Assembly: GCA_032717465.1 (NCBI GenBank) | Contig: CM064732.1 | Span: 20,873,942 to 20,937,941, forward strand | Length of the DNA stretch: 64,000 nt | From: Coenobita brevimanus | Taxonomy: Eukaryota > Arthropoda > Malacostraca > Decapoda > Coenobitidae | Reading direction: 5' to 3' | Shown: positions 11,538 to 22,427 of the stretch, piece after piece | Layout of the letters: every line of letters begins with the position of its first letter | Numbering within the stretch: the first letter of the stretch is position 1 | Made by a program: the position numbers and the translations under genes | Notes under the pieces: model-generated | Database searches by the model: none | What the model saw: the letters and a program-made list of their open reading frames with translations, nothing else | What the model was told of the DNA's origin: nothing

Positions 11538-11540
11538 TTA

Positions 11541-11714
11541 GTTTACACGTGCATAGTGCACTATGCTGAAAATTTTTCTGAAGGATTCACTGGAAAGGGA
11601 TTATAACCTAGATCATCAGTCATAAATAACATATACAATACTCGAATAAAATTATATGCAGAGAGGGAAGTGCCTATTTTGCCTAAGAATGAAGAATTTT
11701 TTTAATAACTTTTA
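11541..11714. other. unassigned spacer
   Basis: A short AT-rich spacer between the MITE and the 5'-truncated LINE copy. Nothing recognised. Confidence 0.4.
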
Positions 11715-12520
11715 CATGTAATCAAGGGACTGATAGTGGGGAAGGAAGAAAAACTGAGGAGATGGAGGTAACACTTTATGGAACTGTTAAATATAAAAAA
11801 TGAAAGTACTGTGAATATAAGTGGCTGAGGAATGGCTGGGAGAAGGAGAAAGGTTAGAGGGAGGAAAAGATGGAAGTAGTTACAATCAAGAAAGTCAACA
11901 TAGGGAGAGCCCAAGGAACTGATGGAGTGTGTGGTGAAATGCTGAATCATGGGGGAGAGATGGTAGTAGAATGTATATGGAAGATGTGCAGATTAGTCTG
12001 GGAGGAAGGTAGAGTCCCGGAGGATTAGACGTCCGGTATAATTATTCCCCTGTACAAAGGATAAGGGAAAATATTAAGAAAACGTGGAGTATGTGGGAAG
12101 TTGTTGAATGCCGTGAAGTGTACTGTATGGGTCAGGGTGCTAATGCTGCAGTGAGTGTGGATAGTGAACTGAGTGAGTTTTTCTATCTGAATGTTGGACT
12201 GAAACAGGGATGTATCATGTCTCCATGATTGTTCAATGTGTATATGGATGGGGTTACAAAAGAGGTGCAAGGTAGGATAATGGGTGTTGGATTGGCGTTA
12301 ATTAGAGGGGGCAGCGTTTGGAAACTTCCTGTACTGTTGTTTGCAGATGATACGGTATTGTTAAGTGAAAACAAATGGGGGCTGTAACACTTAGTGAATG
12401 CATCTGGGAGAATGTGTACGAAACGGAATCTAAAGTTCAATGTAGGGAGGAGTAAAGTTATGGTCTTCATGAGAAATGAAGTCACTGAATGTAGGGTAGG
12501 ACGGTGATGGTTCGGACATT

Positions 12521-12523
<3 letters not shown>

Positions 12524-12606
<83 letters not shown>
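12524..12606. repeat. (TA)n microsatellite
   Basis: About 80 bases of TA just inside the left end of the split-LINE insertion. Confidence 0.95.
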
Positions 12607-12609
<3 letters not shown>

Positions 12610-12941
12610 CAGGTTTAAGCAGGAGCGTAATCTGGTTTATGTTAATATGTTGCCACATCATTTGGGTCTTTAGGTTGATAATATGAAATTCTTAGCTCTT
12701 TTCAGCTCTAAGCTATAGTTAACGAAACACAAGTGACTAAATCGTCTGAACCATCCCTAACGGTGGTGATGGTTCGGACAGTAGGGTGGGATGGTTCGGC
12801 CATATGTATTACTCAGCATATTCTTAAAATTATGTGACTTATACTGGATAAAAACAAACATTTATTAATTGAAAGATGTTTCATTTTCCTAAAGTACAAT
12901 ATTAAACTTCAGAATCCAAATGAACTACTTGATATTTGTTA

Positions 12942-12942
<1 letters not shown>

Positions 12943-13016
<74 letters not shown>
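12943..13016. repeat. (TA)n microsatellite
   Basis: About 74 bases of TA within the same inserted element. Confidence 0.95.
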
Positions 13017-13019
<3 letters not shown>

Positions 13020-13613
13020 ATAACCGAAAAAACCTTCACCATATGACTTAACCTCTTCTTTCTGCTACAAAATTATGCATAATTAGCCCTATCTCTCTCT
13101 CTCTCTCTGAAATATTGACTTCACTTTTCACTTTCTAGGCCTTATTTCAGACGGACTAACTTAAGACTTTTAATGTATATTGTAGCCTGCAAAACTGAAA
13201 TAGAAGTTGCATTACCCCTTCCTTCTTTTAATACTTTGAGGAATAGGTTAAACAAACAAAGCTATTAATATATATTCCCTGATAACTATTAAGAATGGTG
13301 TTTCACTATGTGTTCAAATATAAATGATCAAAAGTAGCGTTATCATTTGACAAGGTCATGACTTGGTAGTAGTGGAGGGAGAGTTAGGACTGTCCGAACC
13401 ATCCCCCTTCTCAACTGTCCGAATCATCCCGAATCTATGTAATTAATTGACGGGTACTCTCAAGTTTCACCCGAGAGAATTTTAACATTCGTTTTTCATA
13501 GCAATGTTCTACATGCAACACAGATTCACCCTGATAATGCACAGTTCGATGCTTGGCATATTCATAAAGGTAGAGCTTACGATATACACTCAAATTGTTA
13601 CATAGAAGATGCC

Positions 13614-13638
13614 AAAAAAAAAAAAAAAAAAAAAAAAA
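13614..13638. repeat. poly-A run
   Basis: A run of about 24 A near the right part of the inserted element. The Lys-rich frame here fuses artificially into the LINE frame downstream. Confidence 0.9.
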
Positions 13639-13808
13639 TCTGACCTGCATAAAAAGTGAGGGGTTTCTAGCTTTGAGGTTGCGTGTGGTCGAAGTAAACA
13701 AACTCTCCCACTTTCACACAAGATCACACGGCCCTAGGTCCCGTAAGTTTCTCAGGGAATGCACTCTCCGAACCATCCCACTGTCCGAATCATCACCGCC
13801 CTCCCCTA

Positions 13809-14407
13809 CTTTTAGACTGGACGATGAGGAAATAGAAAATGTGAGTATATTTACGTACTTGGGTGGTGTGATGACTAAGGATGGAAGTCTGGAGGATGAG
13901 GAGCTTGAAAGGGTGCAACAAGGAAGAAATATTGCTGGTTCTTTGAAAGCAGTGATAAGCAATAGGGAGGTGAGCATGGAAGTAAAAAAGTCATTGCATG
14001 ACGGTATTGTGATACCAACTGTAGCGTATGGAAGAGAAGCTTGGACATTGTTGGAAGGACATAAGTCAAGACTGAGAGCATTGGAAATGAGTAATTTGAG
14101 TGAAGCACGTGTTGTTACATGGAGGCTTACAAATGAGAAAGTGAAAGAGCATTGTGGTGTTCATGTGGATATGATAAAAAGTGGTAGGAGAAATACACTG
14201 AGGTTGTTTGGCCATGTAGAGAGAATGGAGAGCGAGAGACTAACAAAGAGAGTGTATGTGAGTGAGGTGGAGGGGGGGAGAGGGGTGGAGGCCGAAGATG
14301 AGATGATGAGATGGGGTGGAGAGATATATGAGGGAGGAGGATGTGAACTGGGGAGGAACAGGACGGCAAGGAGGCGATTTGTTTGTGGCCACCCTTTACA
14401 GGATTGA
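13809..14407 (+). pseudogene. LINE RT thumb and C-terminal tail
   Basis: The frame carries FTYLGGVM (RT domain E-type YLG motif), a TVAYGREAWTL block, RRNTLRLFGHVERM and VYVSEVEGG. These are the conserved C-terminal features of RTE-like LINEs in this window (compare 48.9-49.2 kb). It is continuous and readable for about 200 residues, so this part of copy 2 is less decayed than its 5' part. The open frame upstream of 13809 belongs to the inserted element. Confidence 0.8.
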
Positions 14408-14435
14408 GGTGGCTGGCAGTAAATAGATAATCACG

Positions 14436-14697
14436 AATCATATACCTATGCCATTATTATTCATTCATCGTCGATTACTGTAGGTTCGGCAGCTAGAAAA
14501 AAGACGTGCACCCACTTGAGACGCTAATTTCTTTTATAACCTAAAGGAGTCACCGGCATTATTGAGCAATGTCAATATAGAGCGATTTTCATAACACACG
14601 CTAATACAGCATTATGGTGATACAGACTTTACAATGAAATTCAAGCATAATGCAACACTACTGCATTCATTAAAAGGTAAGCTATGCTGTATGAAGA
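14436..14697. other. unassigned spacer
   Basis: No gene or repeat recognised between the LINE 3' end and piggyBac-like copy 2. Confidence 0.4.
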
Positions 14698-15406
14698 CGT
14701 ATCCATACGTTTTGCAGTTGTGAGGTCCATCATTTGCACATTTCTCAAGGTTTGCAGGTGATTTTTGGTAGGCATATGTAGGAGACCGTCCTCTACCCCT
14801 CGTCAGGCAGGGATACTGCCTGGCCCTGACTGACCCTCCTCCCTCCTCGCACACCATTTTCTCGGCAACTCATGTGTTAGCAGTGACCTGGCTAGTAAAG
14901 ACATGTCGTGCCACAGTCTCTCCAATGACGAAATTCAAGGAGAAAGTTATTTCCAAGGTGGAGGACAAAGGAAGAAACAAGCCAGAGGAAGAAACAAGAA
15001 GTGATGAGGCGGTAACATTGTAAAGGAAGTCGAGGTATATTGATGTCTTTGATGTGTGAAACAACGCTAATATCACCTATATTATTGTCTGAAAACCAAT
15101 ATTCTCTTGTACTGCATATAAATTCGAACTAAATAAATAAATATCTAACCTTTTATGAGTGGTTTGGAATAGTTACTCCTCCCATAGAAAACGTTTTCTC
15201 TGGAGAACGGCCCACAGAAGATGGTGCCAGGTATTCAGAGGGACACCTGAATAATGCAATTATAAGGTCAGCTGAGCACTCTTATGGCCATTTCCCAATA
15301 TTTCTCATAAAAAGCGGAGGTTTTAGCACAAAAAAAAAAAAAATCGATAATCTGCCGGGATTGGATGGGGGGGTCAGTGGTGAAAAATCGGTCGGGACGC
15401 GGTGGG
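14698..15406 (+). mobile_element. piggyBac-like element, copy 2 (inverted relative to copy 1)
   Basis: The plus strand from about 14698 aligns along its length to the minus strand of 4771-5530, including the MSCHSLSNDEIQ frame at about 14910-14945. It ends GTCGGGACGCGGTGGG followed by TTAG at 15407-15410. The 5' end is truncated or diverged. The acidic stretch of the transposase N-terminus is shortened and frameshifted. The two copies lie about 9 kb apart in opposite orientation. This copy lies directly beside the hAT pseudogene. Confidence 0.7.
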
Positions 15407-15429
15407 TTAGGCAACAGTATTTACATCAC

Positions 15430-16640
15430 TCCCACAGTCACTGAGGCTTTTACTTCTGATCAACGCTTTTGCTTCGAGGCCTGTGATCATTTCTGTAAGT
15501 TCATCCTGTAATTTTGAGTCAAGGTCTTCATTTTCTATTTCCAAATCGAAAGATGTAAGAATCTATTCAAGAACGTGCTTTTTCTCCAGGTCCTTAAAGC
15601 ATACTTTAAAGTCTTCCCTTAGTTTGCCAAGGTGCATTGTGTAGGCTATATCTGTAGGTCACTACCTGAAATGTTTTCATTTTCTTCCAACCGCCGTAAG
15701 TCTGAAAAATATTGAAAATTTCTACATGTCAATGAAGCTTTGAGTAGGTCTGTTTTGTCTTAGAAACTGATACAGTTGTCCTGGCGTGAATAATCGAAAC
15801 ATCAATACCCTGTTGAAGTTTCCGTCCTTTGTTAAATTCTGAATATCGGTCAGCCAAATAGAGCAAAGAATTCTTACACTTATTTTTATCTTCACATAGT
15901 GATGGAGAAACTTCACAGTTGAGCTTTATAATTTTACAAGCCTTTGCAAGCTATCACCCCTAGACAACCACCATACCTCAGTGTGCAAAAGTAACTGGTT
16001 CAGAATTGCATCATTATTTTCCCATAGCATTGCAAACAGTCGCGAGTTGAGTGGACGTGCTTTGATTTCATGAACTGTTCTAATAATACACTTTCAGGTC
16101 ATGCGGTCCACCACTGAGTTTCTTTACTACAAGGTAGTGTCTGTGCATTACACAGTGAACCGCATGTGCATCAGGTAGCTTTTCCTTGAGTAAAGTGGCA
16201 AATCCTGTGTAGGGGCCGACCACTGATGGAGCACCAACAGCCACTGCAATCAATTGTTGATGGGTATACTGTGTTTCTCCAAATACTCCTCGAAACACCG
16301 AAAAAAAATTCTTGCCTTTTGCACCAGCTTTAAGATACTTGGCAAACCAAAAAATCAACAATGCACTTTTGACTTGGACAGCAATACCTAGCATTAGCCT
16401 TAAGAATATATGAGCTGCCGAAAGTTGACGCACTGAGTTGGGGAGAAAACTTTGGGTGTTGAAGCTCAGACGTCAAAGTTTTTTCCCACATCATCGGCCA
16501 TCTCCTCAATTCGTCGTTGCACTGTATTGGCACTTAATGGCAGACATTATAGGACAGTGTCACGAATTCGCAAGATCGTGTTCTTATGGCAATTCTGACA
16601 TTGTTTTATTATTATATGAACTCATGAACTGTATTGAAAC
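15430..16640 (-). pseudogene. hAT transposase (ZBED/SCAND3-like), decayed
   Basis: On the minus strand, in order: VQRRIEEMADDVGKNF (about 16530-16480), FSPQLSAST, a GAPSVVGPYTGFA block, HAVHCVMHRH (about 16160-16130), an LNSRLFAMLWEN block and LLLHTEVWWLSRG (about 16010-15965). Last comes FDLEIENEDL..LQDELTEM near 15500-15560. This is the motif order of vertebrate- and arthropod-type ZBED/FAM200/SCAND3 hAT proteins. The hallmark HTEVRWLSRG has W for R. Multiple stops and frameshifts, with no single frame spanning the domain. Confidence 0.8.
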
Positions 16641-16876
16641 GCCATAGAACTTCATTCTGTTGGTTAACTGCTTGCGTTTGCACTCAGATTTGAAACAGTT
16701 TTTTCATAACATTCGTCATGTATCATGAGTGACTGTCGTTATGTACAGACAGTGATGTTTCACTGAGCGATAATTTTTGTGTAATTATCATTCCTCTGCC
16801 TTCCCTCTCTAGCCGTTAAGCTAGGACACGCCTACTTCCGGTGATCATGTTTTACTTTCTGGCTGGCGTGAGAACA
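16641..16876. other. unassigned gap between parts of the hAT relic
   Basis: Would correspond to the region between the BED finger and the core of the transposase, but I see no convincing coding remnant. Confidence 0.4.
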
Positions 16877-16884
16877 TTAGTCAG

Positions 16885-17412
16885 TAGGGCTGGACCGATT
16901 CTCAGTGCCAAAGGAATCGCTGGAACTGGTTCGAGAACAGGTTCCTAAGAGTAGCTGAGTAACATAATTGTTTTCTATTTTAATCCCTTATTTGCCAGCT
17001 GGGAAGGACAGCATATGATGTAGGTGCATTAAATAATAAATATTTACAATTTTACCTCTGTATTTTCCGGGGGAAAAAAATCTAATTTACCAAAACCTAG
17101 TTTTATCAAAGATAATAATGCCAACCATTGGGTAATATTAAATAAACATATGCTTCTCTTTATCAAAAATAATAATGCCAAACACCCATTGGGAATTATT
17201 AAATAAACATAAATTATATGTTCTCTTAGTTTTTACCAAAAATAATAATGCTAACCATTGGGAAATATTGAATAAATATGGTTCTCTTTATCAGAAATTA
17301 ATGTTGAAGGAACTGCTCCTTGGGAATCGGTTGTGAAGCTGGAAATCGATTCTGAGTTTACCTCATCAGAATCGCTAGAACCGGTTCTGGAACCGGTTCT
17401 TGCCCAGCCCAA
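16885..17412. mobile_element. hAT-type MITE with perfect 8-bp target duplication
   Basis: A 528-bp element with left end TAGGGCTGGAC and right end, inverted, TTGGGCTGGGC. It is flanked by TTAGTCAG at 16877-16884 and 17413-17420. An 8-bp duplication and a TAGGGCTGG start are typical of non-autonomous hAT elements. Subterminal GAACCGGTTC palindromes occur twice near the right end, with degenerate counterparts at the left. It lies between the two parts of the hAT transposase pseudogene. Confidence 0.85.
17085..17300. repeat. tandem repeat of about 65-75 bp inside the hAT MITE
   Basis: Three to four units containing TTTTATCAAAAATAATAATGCCAACCATTGGG-like sequence followed by AATATTAAATAAACAT. The units differ by small indels. 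The last is truncated at AGAAATTAATG. Confidence 0.75.
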
Positions 17413-17420
17413 TTAGTCAG

Positions 17421-18300
17421 TTCGTGTAGTGCTGGCATGGGAAGAGGACATCGGGAACAGTGCAAGGAGGCAAGACCCCGTCTTAGCGGCTACAACCTCT
17501 AGCAGTTCTACTATCCTCGCATCTCCCCACCGAATTGGTGATCGGCAACAGTGGACATGAGCAGTGCGCACTGCAGTTCGGCCTGAGCAGCAGAGCCGCC
17601 CATTCTCTTCACAGCCACGACTCCATTTTCTCCACTGACCTGTATATTCTTTCTGTGTTTTCTAGGCTCAAGATTACTAGCTACCATGATCGATTGCGTG
17701 AGTGTGTTATTACTTGTTTTGGTTATCTTGTAAGAATTCATTTTGTTTGTAATTAATAAATTTACAGTTCTTTGGGCTTGATTAAATGTAAGAATCGTGT
17801 TTCATTTCAACATATTGTGCTAACTTTAGTTTGCTACTCTCAGTTTGCACAAACTTCTTATATTAATCATGACTGTTAGTTAGGTCAGTTCTTTCATATT
17901 AATTCATAAATCTGCTTGCACGAACTAGGAGTTAGCTTCAGCAAGAACCTATTAATCTTTATTAGAATTAATTATCGATTATCAGGTGGTAAGGATACTT
18001 TTTCAGAAGCCAATAGTATCAACAATTCAGCATTCGTGAGTGATTAGTCTCCCCTGCGTACTGTTGAGAAAGTTTATGAAATTCTCGTCTTTAGAGAATC
18101 GGCAACATAAGTCAGAATAAAGTAAAACTTACTATTTTATTTCATTAGTCGATAGCCCTCGTGTCAGTAGCGACTCCTTTTTCCTCCCATAAGTAGAGGA
18201 GAAATATTCAATATAATTATCTTCCCACCGTGACAATTGACGACTTGTTTGCAATCTTTTCCTTATTTCACTTCCTCCCTTCACAGACAGGTGATATCGT
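17421..18300. other. unassigned sequence
   Basis: No coding or repeat signal recognised. A G+C-richer patch lies at 17430-17640. Confidence 0.45.
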
Positions 18301-18367
18301 CACCAGCGCTTTGTGATTTTCCTTTCTTTGCTATGGTGAAGGAGATACTGTGTGATGCCCTTCATTA

Positions 18368-18568
18368 TCAACATTGGCAGGTGCTTTGAGTAATGTCGTT
18401 AAATTTGGTAGATTTTTTCTTTGTTTTTCCTTTCCATGCCATAAAATAATTAAGGTCTTTGTTTTTCTTATCATAGTGAGGTCTTTCAAGGTGGTTTTTC
18501 ATCTTTGCAGGTTTCATGGCATCATTACTTAGTCTTTTCACATAATCGGCACATAGGCATTGTTTCAT
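18368..18568 (-). pseudogene. hAT transposase BED-type N-terminal remnant
   Basis: The minus-strand frame includes LSNDAMKPAKMKNHLE followed by KNKDLNYF. This matches the conserved end of the BED-like zinc finger in ZBED/SCAND3 proteins (..NESMKPSKLKRHLE..H). It is the expected N-terminal counterpart of the pseudogene at 15.4-16.6 kb, in the same orientation and upstream of it. The final zinc-ligand histidine may survive in RPHYDK. Confidence 0.7.
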
Positions 18569-18599
18569 TGGTAAACGAAGTGATTATATAAAATTTTAA

Positions 18600-19130
18600 A
18601 TATTTGTGTGAATATTGTCAGCACTTCCTCTTGGTATCTGCAGCTATCGTTATGTTTGTTGATAAAGGTACAGCAATCACTTCATTGACACCACTCCTAT
18701 TGCTATGGGTGTTGAAAATGTGCTGGTTCTCCAATGTCAGGAGTCAGCGTTCGTGTGTGGTGGGGGGAGTACGTTCAGTACGGGAACTGAACACGAATAC
18801 TTCACTTACGTATATCCTTTTTGGGACGGGGGAGATGAGAGAGACAAGGGGAGGGTGAGAGGTATGATGGGTGGGATACAGATATACAGGAAGCGGACAG
18901 GATAAGAGTTATGATCTGTGAACAATATAGTTAATGTACATAGCCCTTATTAGTGAAATAGTGCACATAGCTAGAGAAAATCAAAGCAATTCATCCATGT
19001 GAAGAGATACCCTGTTATAATTGTGTGATCGTGTCATAATTACGATTCTGACTAATGATAGATAAATTAAGATACCATTTTGTTTCAACAAAACTAATCC
19101 AAACTAGAAATCATGAAGAAAGTGCATACT
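18600..19130. other. unassigned sequence
   Basis: No recognisable gene. A block at 19020-19090 is similar to 21005-21070, so part of the 19-21 kb repeat may begin here. Confidence 0.4.
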
Positions 19131-19139
19131 TCAGCCAAT

Positions 19140-20870
19140 GCCAGATCTGGATCCGCCCTAACTTTAAGCAATTGTTTCTTGGCCTATGGCTCACCCTTCC
19201 ACAAAATTTCATTGAAATTTATTAAACACATATATTGAGAGAATACATAGGATCCGGATCTGCCCCCAGATTTAATCGATTCTTTCTTGGCCCATGGCCC
19301 ACCATTCCACAAAATTTCATTAAAATTTATTGGGAACTTCTGTAGATATCGTGATGACAAACAAACAGATGGAACTGCCATAGGCATAGTGCTTCCCGGA
19401 TGGATTGGATTGTGTCTTCTTAGTTTTCACCAGCGTGTAGGTAATCATTTGGCGAGGTTTTTCACACTTCATTGTGAAGCACAGGATGGGTTTAGGAAGC
19501 TAAATTGCATTGCCCCGTGCGCCAGGCATTTCTCTTCTATTTGGTAGGAGAGAAAAAAAATCGATTTTCAAAGTTTGAAAAACTGGTGCCTGGGTCGACC
19601 ACTGGGTTGAAACCATTTCCGGACCCACGGCCACCGAAGGGTTTCAACCCCCCATCCAGCCCAGGGCCTTTGAGAGGTTTTGATGAAAAACAATAGGTTT
19701 CCAGGGTTTATGGATCTACCTTCTTTTTTTTTCTTTTTTTTCTTTTTTTTTCAGAACGATTGGCACAATATTGTGACCTATAGAGAGCAGGCAAACAAAC
19801 AGACAGACAGACAAACATACGGAACTAACATGCTTGCCAAATCTTCCTATTCCAGGAAGCAATGAAACTGCCATAGATAAAGCATTTGCCGGATGGATCT
19901 AATTGTGTCTGCTTGGTTTTCACCGGTGAGTGGGCAATAAAGCAATTGCCAGATGGATCCAACTGGGTCTGCTTAGTTTTCACCGGCGTGATGGAAGTCG
20001 TTAAGCGAAAAGTTTTCGAGCTTTAATGCAAAGCACTGGATGGCTTTAGGAAGCTAAAAATGGCATTGTCAGGTGCAGCAGACGTTTCTCCTCAATTTGG
20101 TAAGAAAAAAATCGATTTCCGAAATTTGAAAAAATGGTGCCAGGCCCGGCCACTGCTTCCCGACGATTTCCGGTGTCGTATGCACAGAGTGACTTATGCT
20201 GGAAGTCACCGCTCCGCTCAGTGCGCATGTTCCGAGTGGCCGTTTAGCTTCTATTTTGAAAGTATCCTCATGTCATCCCAAATTTTGTGCCATTTATCAA
20301 AAACATTGTATGAAATACATGTGTCAGGAAGATAGTTGGATGTCTTATCGACCTGTAGGTAACTATAGGTCGATATATGGATATATATAAATAAAGATAT
20401 ATGTGTATGTTACAGGAAGATCATCAAATTACTCATTTCGTGAATTAACAGTTTAATTTAGGTTTATTTAGGTTAGGCTGATCTAGGATAAGGTTAGGTT
20501 AAGGTTTGGTTAGGTTTGGTTAAGTTTGGTTAGTTTAGGCTTAATAGAGAAGGGAACGGTAACTTCCAGCATAAAGTCACTCCGTGCATATGACACCGGA
20601 CCCACGGTCATTGAGGGGTTTCAACCCCCTCCCCCAACCACCCAGCCCAGGGCCTTTAACCGATTTTGATAAAAAACAATAGGCTCTCAGGGTTTATGGA
20701 TATGTACCTTATGATTTTTTTTTTTTTTCCAGAGCGACTGGCGCAAAACTTTGACCTGTAGAGAGAAGACAAACAGACAGACAGAGACAAGCATACGGAA
20801 CTGACCAACATGCTTGCTGAATCTTTCGATTCTGGCAACAACCAACATAGGTGAATACATAACCTCCTCC
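19140..20870. repeat. segmentally duplicated repeat with (ACAG)n
   Basis: Several blocks occur two or three times in the same orientation. CCGGATGGAT..TTTTCACC occurs near 19395, 19890 and 19950. TTTAGGAAGCTAAA to the GAAAAACTGGTGCC-like segment occurs at 19490-19600 and 20045-20140. GGGTTTCAACCCCC..GGGTTTATGGAT occurs at 19640-19715 and 20617-20702. T-run..ACAAACAGACAGACAG occurs at 19725-19830 and 20715-20800. The arrangement looks like old tandem duplication of a dispersed repeat. Family unknown. Copy 2 is broken by the element at 20174. Confidence 0.7.
20174..20595. mobile_element. 422-bp TGT..ACA inverted-repeat element at CCGG, possibly Ginger-like MITE
   Basis: The left end TGTCGTATGCAC.GAGTGACTT and the inverted right end TGTCATATGCAC.GAGTGACTT continue as roughly 40-bp TIRs with a few mismatches. 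CCGG flanks both sides (20170-20173, 20596-20599). The unoccupied duplicate at 19619-19622 has a single CCGG at the same place. TGTNR termini with a 4-bp duplication are features described for Ginger elements. No transposase. The interior (20455-20550) carries TTAGG-like repeats. Confidence 0.75.
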
Positions 20871-20888
20871 AACTTGTTGGCTGAGGTA

Positions 20889-21195
20889 AATATATGATAA
20901 AAGCCTAATTATACATGCTCATGTAGCAATAATTTGTAATTTTTTGCATTATATTGTATGTACTTAATATAAATTTCTTTTATGCATTTCAGCTTTCAAC
21001 CCCTGTAGATTTAATTATGATTCTGGCCAGTGATAGATAAAGTATATCATTTTATTTCAATAAAACTAATTTAAAATATATGATAAAGCCCAATTATGCC
21101 TAACTCGTGTAGCAAAAATTTGTAATTTAATGAGTGATATTGTATGCACTTAATATAAATTTCTTATATACATGTCTTCAACCACAGTAGATTGA
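20889..21195. repeat. direct repeat of about 190-bp period
   Basis: ATATATGATAAA.GCC.AATTAT..TTTGTAAT..TATTGTATG.ACTTAATATAAATTTCTT occurs at 20889-20990 and again at 21077-21180. Two diverged tandem units, no coding content. Confidence 0.7.
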
Positions 21196-21400
21196 CTGAT
21201 CCCCAATCGATCTTCCATTATCCATCGACACCCGTATTGCCTCCCAGCCAATTATCGATCCCCTTTTGACCATTCAGGTATTTATCGACCTCTTGGATTC
21301 TCTCATCGACCCCTGGGAGTCGATTTACCACTTTGGGTGCCCCTGGTGCAAAAAAAAAGGTAGTAAAGACCGGAAATATGGAGAAAATTGAAGCACAACA
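21196..21400. other. short segment rich in ATCGAC motifs
   Basis: ATCGACC or ATCGATC occurs several times in 21210-21330. Possibly another decayed tandem repeat. Nothing else seen. Confidence 0.35.
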
Positions 21401-21439
21401 TCTCTAGTTCAGCATGAGAAAGGTTTGGACGTATGGAGG

Positions 21440-22070
21440 AGGGACGGGGGAATTAAGATAGACAGCGTATTAGAGTGAGGAAGTAAGAGTGGCACTGGAT
21501 GAGAAAAAGTTAAATTGTAAAGAATGGTTGAAAACTAGAGTGAATGAAGAGCCAGATACAGAAACGTGTACTGAATCTTTTTTAACTCAGAAAAGAGTGA
21601 TGAAAGAGTCAATAGAGAGTCGATGAGGAGTTTGACAGACACTTCTAAGTAACGAAAGGCAAGAAGTTACGAAGTTGTTTCGGGCAAAAGTAATGAAAGT
21701 TAGTGGTACCGGTAGGAGTAGCAATAACAGGGAAATGTAGGGAATGGGAAATATGGGGAGCGTAATTCATCAGTGGGAGGAGGGGAGAGGGGAGAAGGAA
21801 AATCAAAACAGGAAACGCTCCGCTCCAAGGATGAGTGTAGTGAAAAGAGAAACGCTGGTGCAGGAAGTGGAAGTAGTTATGGAATTGACGGGGAAGCTGC
21901 GCAAATTAGCTTTGTTACGGAGGAGAATGCCTCGGAAGTGTATTGCTGTATCCTTATATAAGAGAAACGGAAATATGAGAAAATACGTCAATCTCGGAGG
22001 AACACGTTTGGCAAGAGTGGTAGGAAAGATATACGACTAATTACTGACTTACGGGGTGAATGTTTTTTAT
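21440..22070 (+). pseudogene. highly decayed LINE RT fragment (tentative)
   Basis: Plus-strand pieces such as EEVRVALDEKK..WLKTR, then LYKRNGNMRKYVNLGG..VVGKIYD, align in order with the linker and the LYKGKGD..NYRGI..VVGKVY segment of RTE-like RTs. The frame shifts repeatedly and no catalytic motif is visible. Weak but ordered similarity; it could also be coincidence. Confidence 0.4.
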
Positions 22071-22288
22071 ATAAAAGTTGGAGTTGAGCTGGATGGATTG
22101 AGAGAGGGCAGGGAAACACTGATTTATCGCACAGAGAAGATTCTGGACATGGAGGGAAGGCTGCTAGTAGCTGATATATTAGTTTTGGTGGAGATGTTGA
22201 AATGTATTATCTCAGAAGTACCTGCGTGGGTCATGAAGAAAAAAATGGGTAAATGAATGGTTTTATTGAAAGTGCGGTAATGAGACTG

Positions 22289-22290
<2 letters not shown>

Positions 22291-22363
<73 letters not shown>

Positions 22364-22367
22364 ACGG

Positions 22368-22423
<56 letters not shown>
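22291..22423. repeat. (TA)n array containing a 12-bp scrap of LTR terminus
   Basis: Two (TA)n blocks (22291-22358, 22371-22423) are separated by TGTTACGGAACA, exactly the first 12 bases of the adjacent LTR as read on the plus strand. The array is the insertion target of the gypsy element. Confidence 0.9.

Positions 22424-22427
<4 letters not shown>

Larger units (their letters stand above)
12494..13806. mobile_element. TA-flanked inverted-repeat element with repeated GATGGTTCGGACA motifs
   Basis: The left end GGGTAGGACGGTGATGG.. and the right end (reverse complement GGGGAGGGCGGTGATGA..) are inverted repeats, each next to TA (12492-12493, 13807-13808), inside LINE copy 2. The motif GATGGTTCGGACA or its complement recurs about eight times. 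The copies on the left face right, those on the right face left, and one pair sits internally (12763-12800 and 13385-13432). TA targets suggest a Tc1/mariner/pogo-type origin. No transposase was seen. Two (AT)n arrays and a poly-A lie inside. Confidence 0.65.
11715..14435 (+). mobile_element. RTE-like LINE, copy 2 (5'-truncated, split)
   Basis: The 5' part (11715-12493) aligns to copy 1 from about 8215, including the fingers motif (GRAQGTDGVCGEML) and a LFADDTVL catalytic box near 12335-12360. A deletion near 12060-12090 removes RT domain A. The sequence is then interrupted by a 1.3-kb inverted-repeat element and resumes at 13809 in the thumb/tail region. It ends at the same GGCGATTTGTTTGTGGCCAC 3' block as copy 1. 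Copies 1 and 2 have lost different RT motifs. Confidence 0.75.
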
